A DNA stretch of 10,227 nt, taken from the NCBI GenBank assembly GCA_937949585.1, contig CALEDW010000277.1, positions 1 through 10,227 of the forward strand, in the 5' to 3' direction. The notes below the pieces were generated by a model. The model saw only the letters and a program-made list of their open reading frames with translations, searched no databases and had not been told where the DNA came from. This DNA is from an uncultured Acidimicrobiia bacterium. GTDB taxonomy: Bacteria > Actinomycetota > Acidimicrobiia > IMCC26256 > CALEDW01. Below, piece after piece: positions 8,451 through 10,227 of this stretch. Within the stretch, counting starts at the first letter, position 1. Each line of letters starts with the position of its first letter. The translations under genes and the position numbers were made by a program.

Positions 8451-9836
8451 TCAGCGCAGCTCGTCGAAGCTGCGTCCCACGTCGGCGAGCGTCACCCCCT
8501 TCGGGTACGAGCCGCGGAGCCGGTACACCGCGTCGTCGTCGCAGCGGAAGATCCCCTCGTTGGGGCGCACGTCGGGTGCGCGGAACCCCTGTGGCGTCGC
8601 CTCGAGCATCATGAAGCACTCCGAGGCCTCGCCCGAGGCCGGGTTCTGACGGGCGTGCAGGCCCCCGCCGGTCCAGTCGTCGACGGCCGCGGCCTTCTCG
8701 AACACGCAGCGCCGGGTGAGGTCGTCGCCGCAGGCCTTGGCCGCCTGAGCGAACAGCAGCCAGGCCGACATGGCCTGCAACCCGAGGTACGCCCGCGCCT
8801 TGCCGTCGGGCTTGTAGCGCTCGAACAGCTCGAGGTAGCGCCTCGTGGCCGGGTTCCGGTCGGCTCGTTCGAACGGGACGTACACCGACCGGATGAACAC
8901 GTTGCGGGCGACCTCGGGGTCGAGGTCGATGAGCTTGCGGTCGTAGTGGTTCGGGTCGGCCCGCACCCAGTCGAACTCGTAGCCGGAGTTCGCGAGGGCC
9001 CGGAGGAACTTCGAGAGGTTCTCCGGCTCACCGACCCAGATGAGCCCGCGCACGCGGGCGCTCTTGATCGCCTCGGCGTACGGGACCCAGCTCGCCGCGC
9101 CGGCCGACGGGTACCGGTCGTCGTAGACGATCTTCATGCCCCGCGACTCGGCCGCCTCCCGGTTCTGCTCGGCGACCACCTTCGTGGCCGGGAGGTCGCC
9201 GCTCAGGACCCCGACGCGGGACACCGACCGGGGGAAGCGCTCCGCCAGCCAGACGAGGTCGCCCACCGAGACCGTCTCCAGCGCGTTCGGGACGGGCTGC
9301 ACGAGCAGGTCGGCGCCCCGGGCCTCGGGGTTCACGACGAACCCGGCGATGTCGGGCAGCAGGCACGAGAGCCGGTCCCGCACCCCGTCGGCGTCGAACA
9401 CCGCACCGCCGCCGACCATCATGAAGTCCTCGGCGCAGCTCTTGGCCATCTCCGGTTTCACGTTGAACAGCGCCGCGTCCCGCTTGTGCAAGGTGATCCG
9501 GCGCCCGTTGATCCCACCGAGGTCGTTGCACCAGGCCACGAACACCTCGGCGGCGTCGAACAGCTCCTGGTTCAGGCCGGGCCGGAAGCTGGCGCCGGCG
9601 TCGCCGAAGGTGGCGATCCTGATCTCGTTCGGGGTGACGCCCGGGGCCGGTGCGCCGCGGGGGTTGCCCGGTCCGCACACCTCGCGCTGGCTCCCGAAGT
9701 CGGCAGAGCCGTCACCGGAGGGCGAGGTGGTGGCGGCGGTTGCCCGAGGGCCGGACTCCTGCTGGTCCCCCCGCCCGCAGGCGCTGCCGAGCAACGCCAG
9801 CGCGGTCACGACCCCGATGAGCCGCCAGCCCCTCAC
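8451..9836 (-). CDS. LivK-like substrate-binding lipoprotein of the ABC importer
   Basis: This 461-residue receptor belongs to the type I periplasmic-binding fold family (Peripla_BP_6/LivK-like) and is the first gene of the operon. The GTG at 9836 is chosen because it opens a lipoprotein signal peptide: basic start (VRGWR), hydrophobic core, and lipobox LLGSAC with Cys20 as the lipidation site. A purine-rich GGGGAAGGGG precedes it. A low-complexity linker (about 21-65, Thr/Ser/Gly/Pro) tethers the domain. The mature fold begins at VTPNEIRIATFGD (67-79), with a first lobe through about residue 190, a second lobe from RVGVLSGDLPATK (207-219), and a C-terminal part rich in aromatic and charged residues. 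Eight cysteines lie in the exported domain (54, 103, 134, 158, 369, 377, 407, 432), enough for four disulfides. Substrates in this family include amino acids, amides, and aliphatic or aromatic acids; none is indicated here. Confidence 0.93.
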   Translation of the reverse strand: MRGWRLIGVVTALALLGSACGRGDQQESGPRATAATTSPSGDGSADFGSQREVCGPGNPRGAPAPGVTPNEIRIATFGDAGASFRPGLNQELFDAAEVFVAWCNDLGGINGRRITLHKRDAALFNVKPEMAKSCAEDFMMVGGGAVFDADGVRDRLSCLLPDIAGFVVNPEARGADLLVQPVPNALETVSVGDLVWLAERFPRSVSRVGVLSGDLPATKVVAEQNREAAESRGMKIVYDDRYPSAGAASWVPYAEAIKSARVRGLIWVGEPENLSKFLRALANSGYEFDWVRADPNHYDRKLIDLDPEVARNVFIRSVYVPFERADRNPATRRYLELFERYKPDGKARAYLGLQAMSAWLLFAQAAKACGDDLTRRCVFEKAAAVDDWTGGGLHARQNPASGEASECFMMLEATPQGFRAPDVRPNEGIFRCDDDAVYRLRGSYPKGVTLADVGRSFDELR

Positions 9837-9895
9837 GGGCCCCCCTTCCCCATGCCGTCGAACGCAGCAGGCCGTCGGTCTCCCGCGGGCACGGG

Positions 9896-9916
9896 GACCT
9901 GACGGGCCGTCAGGTC
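9896..9916. promoter_or_regulatory. Perfect 21-base palindrome upstream of the transport operon, likely operator
   Basis: GACCTGACGG (9896-9905) and CCGTCAGGTC (9907-9916) are exact reverse complements around one central base. The site lies about 60 bases before the receptor's GTG start and about 90 bases beyond the SGNH hydrolase stop, in the only real intergenic gap of the window. Length, symmetry and placement fit an operator for a dimeric repressor such as a TetR-family protein. A weak promoter could sit just upstream on the minus strand (TTGCGC, 17 bases, CAATGT; poor matches). It could alternatively be a transcription-terminating hairpin of the hydrolase gene, but the loop would be very tight and no T-run follows. 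Confidence 0.6.
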
Positions 9917-10004
9917 TCAACATTGCCCGCGCCGGGCCGGGCGCGCAAGGACGCCCCGACACCTGCGACGCCGCCGGCACGCCGGCCGGGGGCGCAGGGG
10001 TGGC

Positions 10005-10227
10005 TCAGAGCGCCCCGGCGTTGGCCATCGCGGTGCGGACGATCCCCCCGAAGGCCTCCATCCCCCGGGCGTTCGGGTGCACGGGTGCCGCGGTGGTGCC
10101 GGGGAAGATCGGCTCCACCCAGCGCACCGCGGCGCTCGTGCAGGCGTCGCGCCCGATGCTGGGGGTGTAGAGGTCCACGTAGCGGGCCCCGTTCGCCGCG
10201 GCCTGGGCGGCCAGCATCTGGTTCAAC
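10005..10227 (-). CDS. SGNH/GDSL-family hydrolase, C-terminal end (5' end outside window)
   Basis: About 74 residues of the C-terminal part are present; the frame continues off the right edge. The stretch ARYVDLYTPSIGRDAC, then VRWVEPIF and APVHPNARGMEAFG, resembles the end of secreted SGNH hydrolases of the SEST-like branch (Streptomyces esterase and mycobacterial relatives). The His in VHPN would be the catalytic His of block V. Three residues before it is Ala, where many GDSL enzymes have the catalytic Asp (DxxH). Members of the SEST branch can use a Ser-His dyad, so the enzyme may still be active. Such proteins are usually exported esterases or lipases, but a signal peptide and the GDS serine would lie outside the window. 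It is separated from the transport operon by 168 bases and is probably an independent transcription unit. Confidence 0.82.
   Translation of the reverse strand, partial: LNQMLAAQAAANGARYVDLYTPSIGRDACTSAAVRWVEPIFPGTTAAPVHPNARGMEAFGGIVRTAMANAGAL

Noticed and set aside
6277..8619. 780-codon open frame on the minus strand in another frame over the permease
   Set aside because: It reads Arg/Gly/Pro-rich shadow sequence, while the neighbouring frame gives clear LivH and LivM motifs.
9833..9853. Six-codon mini-ORF (ATG 9853) whose stop overlaps the receptor start as GTGA
   Set aside because: No ribosome binding site precedes it, and its codons are simply the purine-rich Shine-Dalgarno region of the receptor gene; probably chance.
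6714..9902. 1062-codon open frame on the plus strand opposite the permease and receptor genes
   Set aside because: Its translation is low-complexity His/Gly/Glu/Arg/Pro-rich text with no domain, and it lies wholly antisense to well-recognised membrane and receptor genes; a typical GC-rich shadow frame.
9928..9945. Six-base GC inverted repeat (CGCGCC/GGCGCG) after the hydrolase gene
   Set aside because: Short, all-GC and without a T-run; expected by chance in this composition, so not called as a terminator.
9837..9980. 48-codon upstream extension of the receptor frame
   Set aside because: It would bury the lipoprotein signal peptide and spans the palindrome; GTG 9836 has a purine-rich ribosome binding site and a proper signal sequence.

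Overview
The window is very GC-rich throughout. It has many GTG starts, four-base start/stop overlaps and almost no intergenic space, which points to a high-GC Actinomycetota genome. The mix of a LIV-type ABC operon with a fused permease, CaiB-type and acyl-CoA-ligase genes and a DUF3054 protein fits an Acidimicrobiia-like lineage, but that placement is inference. Coding sequence covers nearly everything. The only sizeable gap is 168 bases (9837-10004); no gene-free stretch exceeds 300 bases, and I see no tRNA, rRNA, CRISPR array, insertion sequence or phage signal.

Layout, left to right. (1) On +, the C-terminal part of a membrane sensor histidine kinase (1-1103) is followed after 26 bases by a CaiB/BaiF-family CoA-transferase (1130-2389). 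(2) On -, a class I acyl-CoA synthetase (2322-3950) converges on the CoA-transferase with a 68-base overlap and diverges, nine bases away, from a small DUF3054 membrane protein on + (3960-4358). (3) On -, a five-gene transport operon runs from 9836 down to 4336: substrate-binding lipoprotein, fused LivH-LivM permease, LivG ATPase, LivF ATPase, and a small two-helix membrane protein of unknown function. The last four junctions are a 12-base gap, a 17-base overlap and two four-base overlaps. (4) On -, the C-terminal end of an SGNH/GDSL hydrolase (10005-10227) runs off the right edge.

The operon encodes a complete branched-chain-amino-acid-type (HAAT) importer: an anchored receptor catches the solute, one fused polypeptide forms the channel, and LivG/LivF supply ATP hydrolysis. 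The nearby acyl-CoA synthetase and CoA-transferase could activate or exchange CoA on an imported carboxylic acid, but this link rests on proximity only.

Most noteworthy are the uncharacterised small protein translationally coupled to livF, the extra C-terminal membrane region on the fused permease, and a perfect 21-base palindrome upstream of the operon that looks like a repressor operator.
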